A DNA stretch of 64,000 nt from Chromobotia macracanthus (Eukaryota; Chordata; Actinopteri; Cypriniformes; Botiidae): NCBI GenBank assembly GCA_036877525.1, contig JAZGTH010000010.1, positions 13,903,501 to 13,967,500 on the forward strand, given 5' to 3'. The notes under the pieces were generated by a model that saw only the letters and a list, made by a program, of their open reading frames with translations, searched no databases and was not told the origin of the DNA. The position numbers were made by a program, and so were the translations under genes. Shown one piece after another: positions 31,498 to 44,124 of this stretch. Numbering within the stretch: the stretch's first letter is position 1; every line of letters starts with the position of its first letter.

Positions 31498-31989
31498 TTA
31501 ATAGCCACATTTAATAGACTCCTGCCTTTGGCTACTGTGAATATTATTAACCCATTGATAATATTAACCCTCTAATCTTTCTCTATCCACCCTGACCCAG
31601 AGACTCAGAGTGCATGCCTAACCCACTTTTTCTCAGCAGGAAACAGCTGTGTTGAGGAGGGTGCCATGGCAGAAGTCCTGGGTTCGGCTAATCCAGAGAT
31701 GAACAGGTTCATGATGGACAGACAGAGGTCGGTGTGTGTCGGTGTTCAAACATATGAACAGCATATCAGAAGGCATTCCAAGGTGGTCCTGGGGTTATAA
31801 TGAAGTCTGATCATAATACCAACTGACAACAAACTTGACACATGAGGCGGTGGGAAGGAGGAAGAGAGGCTTCTTGGACAGTGGTGCCAAAGCAACAATC
31901 TGACAACAATATCAGTAAAAATGAAGGAGCTGGTGATCACAAAACTCTTATGAACTGAGCACACAGCAGCCATTATCAAAAAGGCTCAT

Positions 31990-32545
31990 TGTCATCTTTA
32001 TTTCAGGATGTCAGGATGTCCACCATGCACCCCTGTATGGCAGCTGCTCCACACCAGACAGAGAAGCCCAACATGGGTTATTAAAACAGCCCAAATCACT
32101 GGTACACAGGAACCAGCAGATGGAACCTCTATACTATGCAATGCCTCAGAGCTAACAGAGCACATCATCAATGACCACGGTAACCCTGCACAGGCACTAC
32201 TCTTTTCTGTTCTTTTGAAAGTAGCTTGGCACTATTCGAGCAGCATCATGAGATTTAGGAATAGTTTCTACCCAATTGCCATTAGATTATTGTTATAATT
32301 CATGAATGTATCTTGAACAATGATACTGGTTGATTTTACAGTATATTGTCAATAATAATGTCACATTTGCAACCTGTCACATACTGTCTTGTAATTTTCG
32401 TACATGTATGTATATTTTCTGTACTAGCAGTGTTATCTATTGTATTCTGTCGTGTGACGTCTGTGAAGAAGAATTCAAAAATGATTTTCAGTGTATCTTT
32501 GTACATGGTACCTCCACTACCTGACAATAAATCACTTTGACTTTG
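31990..32545 (+). mobile_element. CR1/Rex-like LINE, 3' terminal fragment
   Basis: The frame from 32008 contains VIKTAQITGT, HIINDHGNPAQ and MRFRNSFYPIAIRLL, the C-terminal end of a CR1-group ORF2 (HIINDxxHPA..SRFRNSFYPxAIRLLN). It is followed by a 3' UTR ending tgacaataaatcactttgac, a short-tandem 3' end typical of this clade. 5'-truncated and frame-broken. Confidence 0.72.
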
Positions 32546-32559
32546 CTGAGCTTTTCATC

Positions 32560-34871
32560 ATGGAGAAATAACAGCAAAACGCTATGTTTCCAGCCTGTGT
32601 GCTAGGAGGCATAACAGATTACCCCAAATCCAACCTGTGAGGTAGGAGGTATTAACAAATCAACCTGTTCTGAGTCTTTGCTCAGAGAGACAACAAGACA
32701 AACCACATTCTGAGTCTTCTGTTTAGAAAGGCCTCTGAAATAAGTTCAGAACTTAATTTCAAGGTACATTGTGTGTTCCAGATTTTAAAGGAGTTTCTGC
32801 AGCAACCTTCTGCAGGGCCTCATCTGCGTGTTCCCGATAGCAAGGACCTTCTTGGTGCTCCAGAAGACCAGCATCTCACAGCGCTTTGTGTTTAAGGCTT
32901 TTGAGACAGAATCTGACTTACCCACTACAACGCCCAACCAGACCAGTGGAAGATGTTGCCACCTTCAGACTGCTCACTTCCGAACTTAAAGCATTGCAGC
33001 CTATTGTATTCTGTCTTGTCTACAGTCTTGTCTACATTGTGGGTCTATCCTAGTTCCTTTTGATATTACATAATTATGTTAAAAAACAGTTAAAATAATA
33101 TTAGTATATTAGTATATATTATTAGTAAATAATTAGTATATCGATAAGTTTTAGATTTGAACATTTCAGATGGAAATGTCACCACAGTTGTATACTGACT
33201 GACACATAAAACAAATATAGAGAATACGAAGCAGATGTCACGTTGTGTTGAATTTTGGGTAAATGTTGTTTCGACGTCATATTTAAGAGGATCACACTGC
33301 CTTTATGCTATTGAGTTATTTTGATTTTCTGTCATCATTAGAAAAATGTCAACACTGTAGGTCATTCCTGCTGCAACGATAATAGACGCAATAACGTAAA
33401 TCTTTGTACAAGTGGAAAACTGGATTTTGAACTAGAAATTTAATTTTATTTATATAGAGCTTTGTACAATGTTGCATTGGTTCAAAGCGGCTTTAAATAT
33501 AATGAAAAATAAAACACAGAAAATAGAAAAATTATCAAACAAGTAAAACAGAATACATGGTATTATTGGAAATTTTTTATGTATATCACTTAATAAAATA
33601 ATCACATTGCTGAGTGTTTTTAAAAGTTTAGTATTTTGTTTGGTTTAATAATTAACATTACCTTTGCATTTATGACTTTGCAATTATGACTTTGAATTAG
33701 CAGAGCTTGCACTATAGGTGTACCAGTTAAGAACCAAACCCTGAACCTAACTTTAACCCACATTGCGTCCATGTAGTTAACGTATTATTAATATTAATTA
33801 ATATTAATCACAAGTACACTGTACGGTAAGTGTATATTTACATATACTGTAAAACAATTGCAACCAGCTACAAAGTTAACAAATGACTAAAGTCCCTATT
33901 CACACACACAAGTGTTACAGTAGAATCCAGATGATCCAGATGATCAGGCAGTACATTACATGTACAATTAAAACATCAAGGTACAAAAAAAATGGAAGAG
34001 CAGATACATACAGACAGGTTTTGTTCCACAGTGTAGAAAAAGAGAGAGGTAACATCTAGTGTTTTATGTTTTTTACTCTCTTGTTTGTTGACCAAATCCT
34101 TGTACATTTAATGATCTTAATGATCAGTTTCATAATAGTTATAATAATAATATTTATGTAATAATGTTTAGTGTCTTAAAAAATACTACATAATAACACT
34201 ACATAAAATATCTGTTAATTAGCTAAATGTTTTACCCCCTTTAATATTATTGTAGCTGTAATATTACAGCATGCAATAGCGGAACCAGACTAAACAACAA
34301 GAACAGAACTACAAGTGCTCTACCTGAAACTGCTCCCTGTTTCTATTTTCTATTTCTATAACTATTTGAGTATCGGCCATTTAGTAATGATATGAGAAAC
34401 CTGAGTGAACAACTTCCTACATTTGTAGGAAGGGTTCTTTTTTACCCACAATGCAGCATGGTTTCAGACACAGCAAAAGACTGGAACAAAAGGACAAAAG
34501 GAAGTGAGAACGGATTTCCAAAATACAGGTGCTAAGAAAAACAGATATGACAATTATGATGCAAAGCAGATTTTAAAAAGTTCAGGTAGATTGGTATATT
34601 AACATTGTATACTGTTACAAACTGTAAGATATACAAGCATAATGTAACAGCTTACATTTTTGAATCTGAATGTGGTTCATTCTGTTCATAACACAAAGTC
34701 ATCTTAAAGTTTAAGAAATTGAAATACTGGGCACGTGTCCTTTGGGATACTTTTTGAACCTTGCCTTGACAGAAATGCTACAATATACCAACCTCTACTC
34801 TTATATCCAATAAGTAATTTATATATTCACTCTCCCTCCCTTTTCTCTTTCACTCTGGGTCACATTGCACT
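32560..34871. other. Gene-free stretch with an L2 tail near 33430-33500
   Basis: No exon recognised. Around 33440-33500 the words ttatttatatagagctttgta and attggttcaaagcggctttaa are the complement of an L2 LINE 3' tail (aaagccgctttgaaccaatg...agctctatataaataa). The rest is AT-rich and unassigned. Confidence 0.5.
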
Positions 34872-34945
34872 TTAATGGCAGGGCATATGCGGCAGCGGGT
34901 CAGGCTGGTGCTGCACTGCACACCATGACACGTTATAGCCGTATC
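34872..34945 (+). mobile_element. Short DIRS gag fragment
   Basis: Plus-strand frame AYAAAGQAGAALHTM, identical in type to the start of the DIRS gag of fish elements and to the KAYAAAG of the 17.3-kb copy. Only ~70 bp, directly upstream of the L2 fragment. Confidence 0.6.
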
Positions 34946-34959
34946 AAGTTTGTTCCAGT

Positions 34960-35568
34960 TTGTTGCTGTGAGAGAAAGGTGTCATATTGATCACAAGTTC
35001 AGTATGGAGTACCGCAGGGTTCAGTGCTCGGGCCTCTGCTTTTCACCCTGTATATGCTACTTCTGGGAGCAATTACTAAGAGACACAGAGTTAGTTTTCA
35101 TTGGTATGGTGATGATACACAGCTGTACATTTCTTCTAGGCCCAACAAGATGCATAAATTCACCAAGCTAACAGAAAGTATAGTCGATATCAAAACTTGG
35201 AAGACTAGCAACTTTCTACTACTAAATTCAGACGAAACAGATGTTTTACTTATTGGACCAAAATCATCCACACAGAACAACCAAGAACACTGTCTTATTC
35301 TTGATGGATGCTCTGTAAAGCCTGCTTCATTAGCTAATAATCTGGGTGTCCTTTTCGATAACAATCTGTCCTTTAAAAAACACAATTCCAATATTTGTAC
35401 AACTGCATTTTTCCATTCTTAAAAATATATCAAAACTACAACACATCCTCTATGTCAGACACCGAAAAATTAATTCACACATTTATGACATCAAGACTTG
35501 ATTATTGCAATGCTCTACTTGGTGGCTGCCCTGCAGGATCAATACAAAAACGCCAGCTGGTTCAAAAC
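34960..35568 (+). mobile_element. L2 LINE reverse transcriptase, first part
   Basis: Residues QYGVPQGSVLGPLLF (across a frame change), YGDDTQLYISSRP (the catalytic box, Y-x-DD), LLLNSDETDVLLIGPKSS, NNLGVLFDNNLSF and SRLDYCNALLGGCPAGSI, ending at QLVQN. These are the palm-to-C-terminal part of a fish L2 ORF2. The element is cut at about 35568, and its continuation is found at 38105. 5'-truncated, with several frame shifts. Confidence 0.85.
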
Positions 35569-35599
35569 ACTGAGAGAAGAAAAAACTGTGAGTCTCTGG

Positions 35600-36915
35600 G
35601 TCTACACACTCTGCCTCACTCCGTCCCCCTAAGCACCTCTGTTCTTTCCGTGGCCCGGAATCATCTTTGCAATGTGAACAATGTGTTTCAGCCATACCTG
35701 GGACTGCAGCAGCTGAGTCTCGGCCACAACCAACTGGCCCGTTTCCCTCGGGGACTGCCTTCAAGCCTGGAGACCCTTCAGCATCAGGAGAACCAGATCA
35801 CCTACATCACTGCTGAATCTCTGAGACAGCTTGGGAACCTCACACACCTCGACCTGGATGATAACCGGATATGAGCCATTCAGTCAGGGGCTCTGCAAGG
35901 GCTGACCAGACTGAGGATGTTGACTCTAAGGTAAGGTAACAGATTATCTCGCCTTCCAGCAAACTTACCTTCTTCACTAACACACATAGATGTGTCATCC
36001 AACTGTATATCTACCTTGGATCTCCCCTCATTGGGTGCTTTGATAAACCTTCAGGCTTTAAAGATTAATAGCAATTGTTTGCGTTCTATACCCGAGCAGG
36101 CTTTCGATGGGCTGCCCCGCCTCTGCTCAGTGGAACTAGCCAATAATCTGTGGGTTTGTGAGTGTGACATCATGTACCTGTACCGGTGGCTTCTAATGGA
36201 TAGGTTAAGGATGGCAACAGATCTAGTGTGTACAGCTCCTTTGCACCTGGCACAGAAGTTGCTTTTAACTCTGTCAGTCATGGCCATCTGTCCCAAACTT
36301 TTTAAGCCCATTGAGAGAACATCAATCGTAAATTCAACCCGAACATCTGAGAAAGTGGTTGAAAGTCATATAGAACAGACAAGTGCTTCTATGCTGGTTA
36401 GATCTGACACTGCATTCAACATAAATTCATTCAAGTGCAAAGCATCTTCAAAAAGCCATTCAAGAAACCAGCTCGCTATCTTCATTGCTCCATGGAAGCC
36501 CATCAAGATCCTTCTTGGGATCAGATCAACGCACTTTGGAGAGACTGAGCTACGAGGATTGCCTCTCTCTAAATTTCACATCTTATGTGCCCCAATCCAC
36601 CCAAATGCTCTACAACCCACAGACAGTGAACTTAATTGTGTGGAGAATTCAACAGATCACGTACCAGTAGCATCAGCCACTATGGGGTCTCCTGGTTCCA
36701 TGATCCCTACTAGAGACAATGGACTGGTGCTCACTCCTTGTACTGCAGTACTGCAGTCCAGTGACCCTGCACTCATTGCCATCCTGGCTGTGCTCTGTGT
36801 TCTTACCGGCCTATTGATGTTCACAGTACTTTTGGTTCTGAAGAACATCCTTCTTCGAAACCTGAGAGTATCCCCACTTCCACATGTTCAAGGAGATATT
36901 AGCATACATTCTTAA
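35600..36915 (+). pseudogene. Leucine-rich-repeat transmembrane protein, broken
   Basis: An uninterrupted reading register of ~440 codons with two internal stops, TGA (35872-35874) and TAA (35932-35934). Repeats read LQQLSLGHNQLARFPRGLP, LTHLDLDDNRI, LTHIDVSSNCIST and LQALKINSNCLRSIP. A C-terminal cap follows, NNLWVCECDIMYLYRWLL...CTAPLHLAQ...ICPK, with the W-x-C-x-C pattern. Then come a ~170-residue Ser/Thr-rich stalk, a hydrophobic span (LIAILAVLCVLTGLLMFTVL) and a short basic tail, so a type I membrane protein. The N-terminal cap and signal peptide are missing: the register starts right at the LINE junction. Alternating LPSSL repeats recall small proteoglycan/GP-type families; I cannot name the gene. 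No introns in 1.3 kb. Confidence 0.75.
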
Positions 36916-37367
36916 TTTGATTGTTTTGGACACAGAACATTAAGGCAAAGCAGGAAATCACACAAACACAACATCAATGACTATTTAGGGCTTTATTAAG
37001 TTTTTACAAAATAAAATACAGAATAGCATCTAGGTATGTATGTCCTGGAATCAATTTGCTCTGTTTTCAGCATAAGCTTTGCTTGATGTGACAAATCAAT
37101 GCTCAAATGACAATGATTCCCTTGGGAAAATAAATCTGGACAAATATACATTTTACCATAATTTACACCATCCTTCTCAAAAAACATGGCTGAACAAATT
37201 TACATACATTGTAGTAGTTCACATTTAACATAGAAAACATTCTATGGCAAATTTTGAGATCTTCAAGAATTAAAGACTTTATTTTAATGTGCGTGATTCA
37301 TAGATACAGCGAAACAAAATGTAAACGAAAAGAACCTCACAGTTATAGTAATATTGATTTAAAGATT

Positions 37368-37564
37368 TTAGTAATAAAGACATTTATATTTAGTAAAGTT
37401 TACTGAAACCTCAGTCAGGAAACAAACTAAACTGTGTTTCTGAGTCGGGGTGAGAATGAGCGACAGCGAATTTCTAGCTTCTGCCAAACTCTCCTTGTCA
37501 TCTTTCTGTTTAAGTCTGTAGTCTGCTAATGCAGCCTTGATAGCATCTTCTGCAAGCACTGCCA
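37368..37564 (-). CDS. Candidate terminal exon, unidentified
   Basis: Minus strand. A pyrimidine-rich acceptor (TTGTGTTTTGGCAG) is followed by an open frame LAEDAIKAALADYRLKQKDD, then ESLAEARNSLSLILTP, ending at TAA (37368-37370). The first ~40 residues are Ala/Lys/Glu-rich and helical, like a coiled coil or repeat helix; the end looks less protein-like. No family recognised. It may belong to the same minus-strand gene as 46954-47136. It lies in the DNA that splits the L2 element. Confidence 0.35.
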
Positions 37565-38104
37565 AAACACAAAAAAACTAATCAGATCAAGAAATCAGAA
37601 CATTTGAGTTGCGCTGTTAATATGATTTTTTTATACTTTAATCATGGTGTAGATGCAATTTTATCCAGAAACATTTTTTGTTATGCTGGATGAAAATCTC
37701 TTCACATCACTAAGTAAAGAAGTCTAAATATATTTATATATCTTCTGTGGAAGGTGTAAGACCATAAAATATTAATCCAATCATTTTATTCGGGATGCAA
37801 ATGCAATGAGGATGTCCTACTTGTTGGTCAAACTAGGTATGCGCTCATGTGTAGGAGGAGGCGTTGCTTTAGAGAGCACTCTAAAGTGATTGCGGGATCT
37901 TATGCTTTCAAAGGTAGCTTGCTATTGCTAGTCTCTACGAAATTGCCTACACTACCTTTAAAGGGCCGCACTTACTAGAGCAATGTAGTTTGACTGGTGG
38001 AAGCTCTTTGGCAATCTCTGTGTTATTTTGAAGGCTTTATCAATCTGTACAACTTAAAAGAGAGATAAAAAGTATTTACATGGTCAAGCGTAACATGTAA
38101 AAGA
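37565..38104. other. No recognisable feature
   Basis: Last part of the segment between the two L2 halves. No repeats or exons recognised. Confidence 0.4.
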
Positions 38105-38985
38105 AATGACCAGCCCTGATCTCGAGAACAAATAAGTATGACCATATTAACCCAGTTCTGTCAACATTGCACTGGCGGCCTAGCAGGCATCGTATAAACT
38201 TCAAAATTGCCCTGATGAATGGTTTATCTCCTCAATACTTGAGCAAGCTCCTCTCTTATTACAGTCCTTCACTACCATCTGAGGATTCTGACCAGTTGAT
38301 AATACCCAGAATTTCAAAATAAAGCATGGGTGGTAGATCCTTTTCATATTTGGCACCCAAACTCTGGAACAGTCTTCCCAGTATTGTCCAGGAGGCAGAT
38401 ACACAATGTCAGTTTAAATCTAGATTAAAGACACACCTCTTCTAGCCTGCACATTGATTTATTACTCAAATCTACTTAAGGGATTGTTGGGCCGCACTAA
38501 TTAGGTAAACTGGAACCTGGGACACATCCCATAAGAACAGATGCACTGGCTCCACACTAAATCTGTCTGTCTTTCATTTCCCCAATGTCCTGCAGTCAGC
38601 TGGATCTGAACTTTATCCAGACCAGATGGTGGGGGACAGAATGGTATGACAGAGACAGATCATCCAGGGTTTGATTGACTTCTTTATTAAACTTACCATT
38701 TATTCAAATGGTGCAAAAGTGCTGTAGTTTTTAGCAGTTCAGTCAACCATTTATTCAAAAACCAACTACAAACTTAATATCACTAAATAGATTTATTAAT
38801 ACACATCTCATACATATTATTTACAATAATACCATGTATTCAGCGTTGAACTTGCTTGACATTTCATTCAGTGTTTTTCATTCAGTGTTTTATTTTTTAT
38901 TATATGTAAAGCTGCTTTGATGCAATGTAACATTGTAAAAAGCGCAAAACATAAATAAAATTGAACTGAATTGAATTAAAACTAA
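38105..38985 (+). mobile_element. L2 LINE, C-terminal ORF2 end and 3' UTR
   Basis: Starts LISRTNKYDHINPVLSTLHW and continues INFKIALMNGLSPQYLS, APKLWNSLPSIVQE, FKSRLKTHLF and stop. The 3' UTR ends tgtaaagctgctttgatgcaatgtaa...aaattgaactgaattgaatt, the typical L2 tail with a TGAATT-type end. It picks up within a few codons of where the 34960-35568 fragment stops, in the same orientation. Confidence 0.85.
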
Positions 38986-39136
38986 TTAAATTATTAATCA
39001 TAATTGAACTCTTTGATTATCTGCACAGGTGTTCTTGAGTAAACAGATGTTTGTAGAAATGTCTCCACAGAGAGCGAGTGCTTTTCCCACATACTGAAAA
39101 AGGGTCAAGCCTGATACATGGAATAACCCACACTGT

Positions 39137-39806
39137 GGCTGCGTTTACACTGCAAGTCTTAATGCTCAGATCCGATCTTAAGTTCATATCAGATTTTTTT
39201 CCCGTCTGTTTACACTTTAGACAAACCTTGTATCTAATGAGCATTCACATTAATCTCCTGCCCAAAAGATTCCAGTCATTTACTAATATGAGAGTCATGA
39301 TTGACCCTTGAGTTGTGGATGGACTTTTGCTAATTCATCTGTTCAGAAGTCAGCAAAAGTACGCTCAACAGCAATTAATTAGACAAAAAAGCTAAAGTGA
39401 TTTTTTTAATGCTGTCATCATAAAGACAGCTTAAATGCTTTCCAAACCAGTGACACAACAACTCCATTTATCCTTATTGCCTCCTTATATTTGGCTTTAA
39501 TGCTCTTTATTTTGGACTGGTATTACAGGACAGGTACGGTACTTGTGCGAAATGATGATGTTTAATGCAATCCGTTGTAGAATAGTGACATCATAGCCAA
39601 GGTGAATCGGATATGTGTGTTTAGATGCAGGTCAGATGTCTGGATATCAGATATGTATCTGATTAATCCACATTTGGAAGTGGTTCAGAACAGATCCAGA
39701 AAGTTGGACCTTGTGTGGATTTTTGTGTTTACACATGTGCAACAAATTCCAATCGGTGTCAGATGTAAGTAAAAATCAGATTTTTGGTGCCAATGTAAAC
39801 ACAGCC
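39137..39806. mobile_element. MITE with ggctgcgtttaca ends
   Basis: The ends ggctgcgtttacac and gtgt/tgtaaacacagcc are inverted copies, and inner blocks (gatccgatctt.agttcatatcagattttt / aaaatcagatttttgg...) are related. A common non-autonomous DNA transposon type in fish. No coding potential. Confidence 0.65.
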
Positions 39807-39989
39807 CATGTATTGAAGTGAAAGTGACTGCATTTCGAGGTAATAGAACACAGCCAATCTAGTGAAGTGAAAGTGACTGCATTTCAGCAGTCAATATTAC
39901 CATATAAATTCATCAGCCTCAGTCCACATAAAAGGTGACTAGTAGCTTAGTGCTCTTTGTTTGCACTATTCATCCTCTTATTAGTGGTG

Positions 39990-40665
39990 CTCGCAAAGCA
40001 AATTGTCCAGCCATGGCCTAGCAACCATTAAGAGCACCCTAGGAACCAACATGAATTAGCCATATTTCAGCAAAAGAACATCATAAAGACATGGGAGTTG
40101 GTTCTTTTGATTCAAACACATCTGTTTATTAGTTTTACACTGTTAACTGTCTAGCTACACCCTAACAACCATATACCATACTCTAGCAACCAGGTAATGA
40201 AATGAATAAACCATATCTCAGCATTATAACATTGTACAGACATGTGGGTGGGCTTATTTGACTCAGGCTGTCAGGGGGCTTTAGGGATTGCCCTGGTAAA
40301 TTCCTGGCCACACCCAGGCAACCTCATAACATCACGAATAAGCCAGATTTTAGTATATCTATCATGCTAGTGTCATGCTAAATCATGGTAGCCTCATGCT
40401 AGTCATGCTAACATCATATAAACATGTTAACATCATTGAAATATTCTGCACCCTAACAACCTTATAACATCATGAATAAGCCATATTTTAGTATGGCTAA
40501 ATCATGCTAAATCATACTAGCATAATGCTAAAATCATGTTAAATATTGCTAATGTAATGCTAAACCATGTTAACATGATGCTAAGCCATGCTAACATCAG
40601 GCTAAGTCATGTTATCATCATGCTAAATCATGCTAACATGATGCTAAGTCAAACTTATCACTCTT
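39990..40665 (-). repeat. 'catgctaac' repeat, reverse copy
   Basis: Complementary to 27560-28000 and 20000-20462: cctagcaaccatt, acatgggagttgg, taactgtctagctac, ctcataacatca.gaataagcca, then many units built on atgctaa/catgctaac (40360-40640). This copy is uninterrupted and shows what the insertion site of the gypsy element looked like. Confidence 0.7.
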
Positions 40666-41499
40666 TCATAACAGTATTATTATTCCATGCTGACTGACAT
40701 TTTTGTACATTTTTCATGTGCCATTTCCTGTCTGTTGCAATTTCCTATTTCTATATAATTACTTTGATACATGATTTGTCATTCTTCATCCTTATTTTAG
40801 ATAACTGAGTTAAAGACACACTTATGCAACTGTTCGCAATATACAGAAGAATATTTTAATATTTAAAACATTTTGCAAATTTGTTGTCAAAAAAGTTTTT
40901 TCATATTGTTGTGTAGTACACCAATTGCTGGGCTATCATATACCATTGGAGGTCTACAGGGATTGGGGGCTCTCCTGCTGCAAAAGAGGCAGAAAACACT
41001 GTAGACACTGTAGGCATTCTGTAGAAAACATTGGGTGTGACACACATGGTAAATAATGAAGGAGCTCAGCTTGTGAGCAGCTTGTGTTTAACACTACTGT
41101 AAGAGGCTTTTAGCTATTAGCGCCACACCCACAGAGTGGAATGCAGCCACAGGGATGTTATCCATCAAAGTGTCATACTGAGTGAGAAGAGATGTGCTGA
41201 ACTGAGAAAGTGGAGACAAACAAAGGACTGAGAGACACAGAAAGGAAGGCAGTGTAAAAGAAATTAAGCTTTAGCTTGTAAATGACAAAATATGAGATAT
41301 GTGGCATGGTAGTTTCTATCATGTTTAGCAGTGCAACATATGTGGGCAACCCAAGTTAGAATTCAACTTGCGTGGAAGGAGAAATTTAGAAGCTAGTGTT
41401 AAGGAGTCTTATACTGAGACTATAGTAATAAATTCCATTGTAATGGTAGTTAAAGTTGCTTCTGTTGGAAAGCCCTAATTCAATATCTTCTATCTCATT
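40666..41499. other. No recognisable feature
   Basis: AT-rich DNA without exon or transposon motif that I recognise. A short segment near 40935-41060 is less AT-rich but not open in any useful frame. Confidence 0.4.
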
Positions 41500-42302
41500 T
41501 CCAGTTCACCTAATCTCAATGCTTTTGGACTGTGGGGAAAGCTGGAGGATTCAAGGGAAACCCTGCTGCCAGCTGGTGGTCCTATAACTGTGACTCAGAA
41601 TAGCCCTATCATTGTGATCAGCCCAAAACACCAAACAAATTTCCCACGTTTGATGTAAATCCCTCAATGTACGCATAAGATATGAGACACTTCCTGTTTC
41701 CATTTTTTGCCATGAATTTATGCCTCACCATAGCAAAACTGTTCGAGATATCAAAGATCCCTTTGGAATTCAACATATTCAGTGTTTTGGCATAATATTT
41801 GCTAAATTTAGAGACAATCCCATAAATTCCTTAGGAGAAGTATTTAAAAATTCAGAACCCAGAAATCCACATTCAATCCAAAATGGCCAACTTCCTGTTG
41901 GGCACAGCTAATGAATGTAATTTTGAAATTTGCCCAGCTTAATGAGAATAATACATGTAGTACATTTGGTGACCATAGGTAAAACTAACTCCATTAGTCA
42001 AAAGGGTGCACTACAGACCCCCCACTACGTCAATGTCTAAGCTTTTATTGGTTGACCAGTATGATGTGTGTGCCAAATTACATGTAATTTTAAACATGTT
42101 AAGAGCATCAAATGCACCTGAATGTAGTTTTAATGTTTAACACATTACCATGACAACATAATTTAAGATATCATAAATCCTTCTACATCAGCAATGTCTC
42201 TACTTGTCAGCCTTTGCCCGGCCCTATTGGTCAACGACCCTGACATGTGTGCCAAGTTTCAGGAGTTTTTGAGCATGTTTAGGTACCCAAAAGCCTTGAA
42301 AA
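41500..42302 (+). repeat. Dispersed repeat, longer copy of the 28780-29155 family
   Basis: Shares with 28780-29155 the ctgctgccagctgg/tgatcagccc/caccaaacaaatttccca blocks in the same order, then extends ~600 bp further with words such as ccaaaatggccaacttcctgt and gtgtgccaagtttcaggag. Such phrases recur in the 61.4-63.0 kb repeats as gtgccaaatttcata, suggesting one broad superfamily. No coding frame. Confidence 0.55.
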
Positions 42303-42711
42303 CATAGTCGCTCATTCGGACTACAACTCCCATAAGGCCACATTCCTGGGACTGATTACCTGTGCACTTGTTTCCTTTTTGTATCACTATATAAGATCCA
42401 TGTAAACTCTGGTTTATTGCAAAGTCTTGTTTTTGCCATGGTTGACACTACTGGGTTTATTAGTGGTTTACGCTGTTGAATGGGTTTGTTGTTACCTTTG
42501 GATTGTTTATTATATTCTGATTGTTTGCTGCCTGCCCCGACCTTGGATTGTGTATTCTACTCTGATTGTTTGCTGCCTGCCTCGACCCTTTCATGTTTAC
42601 TGTTTCTGATCTGCCTTGCCCATGTTATATCTGTTTACCGTTGCCTGATCCTGCCTGTTTTGGTTAACTCTTAATAAACTGCTGCAAATGGATCTTGCTG
42701 CCTCAGTCCCT
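42303..42711 (+). mobile_element. LTR-like fragment (probable solo LTR, 5' end unclear)
   Basis: Organisation resembles the solo LTR at 49083-49560: a TATATAAG-like box near 42390, a C/T-rich tract with repeated tgcctgccccgacc/tgcctgcctcgacc, AATAAA at 42672-42677, ctgcaaatggatc, and a TTACA end at about 42711. I did not find the matching TGTAA start or a target duplication, so it may be 5'-truncated. Confidence 0.5.
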
Positions 42712-42719
42712 TCATTACA

Positions 42720-44124
42720 TTAGGATCCTAGAAGACAGAGAAAGGTTTCCGAAGGAAGAATTTAGAGGCAGTCTGAAGCCTCAAAATTGAAGGAGTCTGA
42801 AGGAGTAAATGAGATCAAGTGTTGAAGAACACACCCAAAGAAATGCATCACCTTTACTAAAGTGAGTCAAAGAGGGAAACAAGAGTGCTTAGAAAATTAG
42901 TTGCTTTTAGATGTTCTCGCAGAAAATGCACCTTAACCAAGTCATTTGTTATAACAATTTAAAACAATAGTTCACTATTGTCAAAATGATAATTCTGCCA
43001 TCATTTACTCACCCTCATGTCCTAAACTTTTTTGACTTATGTCAACCATGGAACAAAAGATAAGTTTTTAAAAAAATATCCTGACCTGAATCCTATCCTG
43101 AATTTCTTGTATCATGTCTTAGGTTTAACCAGAAATGTTTTAGTTAAACCTATTAATAATGTAAACACAATCATGCAGTTAAACAGGGATAGACAGCCTC
43201 AAGCATTGCAAGACTTAGCACATAGGTTTTACTGAAAACTGCTTTAGATGTTACTGTAACAAAGTCATAGGTTTTGGGTTAGGCAATGATGTTACTCCAC
43301 AACTTAAAATACCAAGATCTTTGTTCTACTTCATCTCCTAAGCACTATACTAGTAACACTGGGTTATAAATAGTCAAAATGGCATATCCCTTGACTGTGG
43401 TGCATTGACCATGGATAAAGAAACTGTTCTGATGTTTTGCTAATATAATTGTTTCCTATACAGCCCTACAGAACCATCTGTCTCAGAAACATTTTATTTT
43501 AAAAAACTAAAACAAACAATAGCAATAGCACTGCAAGTAATTACTGTAAGATGCACCACAATATTCTCAAGGGTTCCCTTCACAGAACTATTTTCATATA
43601 ATTTCTCCTTTATAATTTATCATGTATGAGGACCCTCTCAGATTGCAATCTTGAATTAATTTGTGGTAATAAATTGTTCTGTTTTTTCTATCTAGACCAG
43701 CAAAGATATCGGCAACTCATCACTCACTCATCAGCAACATTAAAACATAAAAATCAGAAGCACAGTCAGAATCTAAATCACAATCTGAATCAGAAACGTA
43801 AAGTGATCCCTGTTTTCTATAGTGAACCCTGCTATGAACTACAGACATTAACAGCTTCTGCAAAACAGCACTGCAATTTCTTTTAAAATAAGTCAAGCCT
43901 TTTTATTTATAGCTTAATAACACAAACATAATAGCACATATTCACACTCTTGGCTCTTACAATTATACACTACATACTGGATCAGGAGGTTCCGCTGCAG
44001 CACACCACGTTTATTGTAATATTGTAATGACAAAGGAAGAAATCCAAAAACCATTTCTTTCAGTTGTTCTTCATAGAGAGGCACACAAAGTGCGCACACG
44101 CCAAGAAAATCCACAGCCATTTCC
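42720..44124. other. Gene-free stretch with one MITE end
   Basis: Around 42990-43025 'catcatttactcaccctcatgtc' is one end of the MITE family seen at 1127-1324. The rest has no recognised content. On the minus strand near 43880-43910 an AATAAA lies after a 200-bp less-AT-rich block (43920-44120), which could be a transcript end, but no protein motif is seen. Confidence 0.45.
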
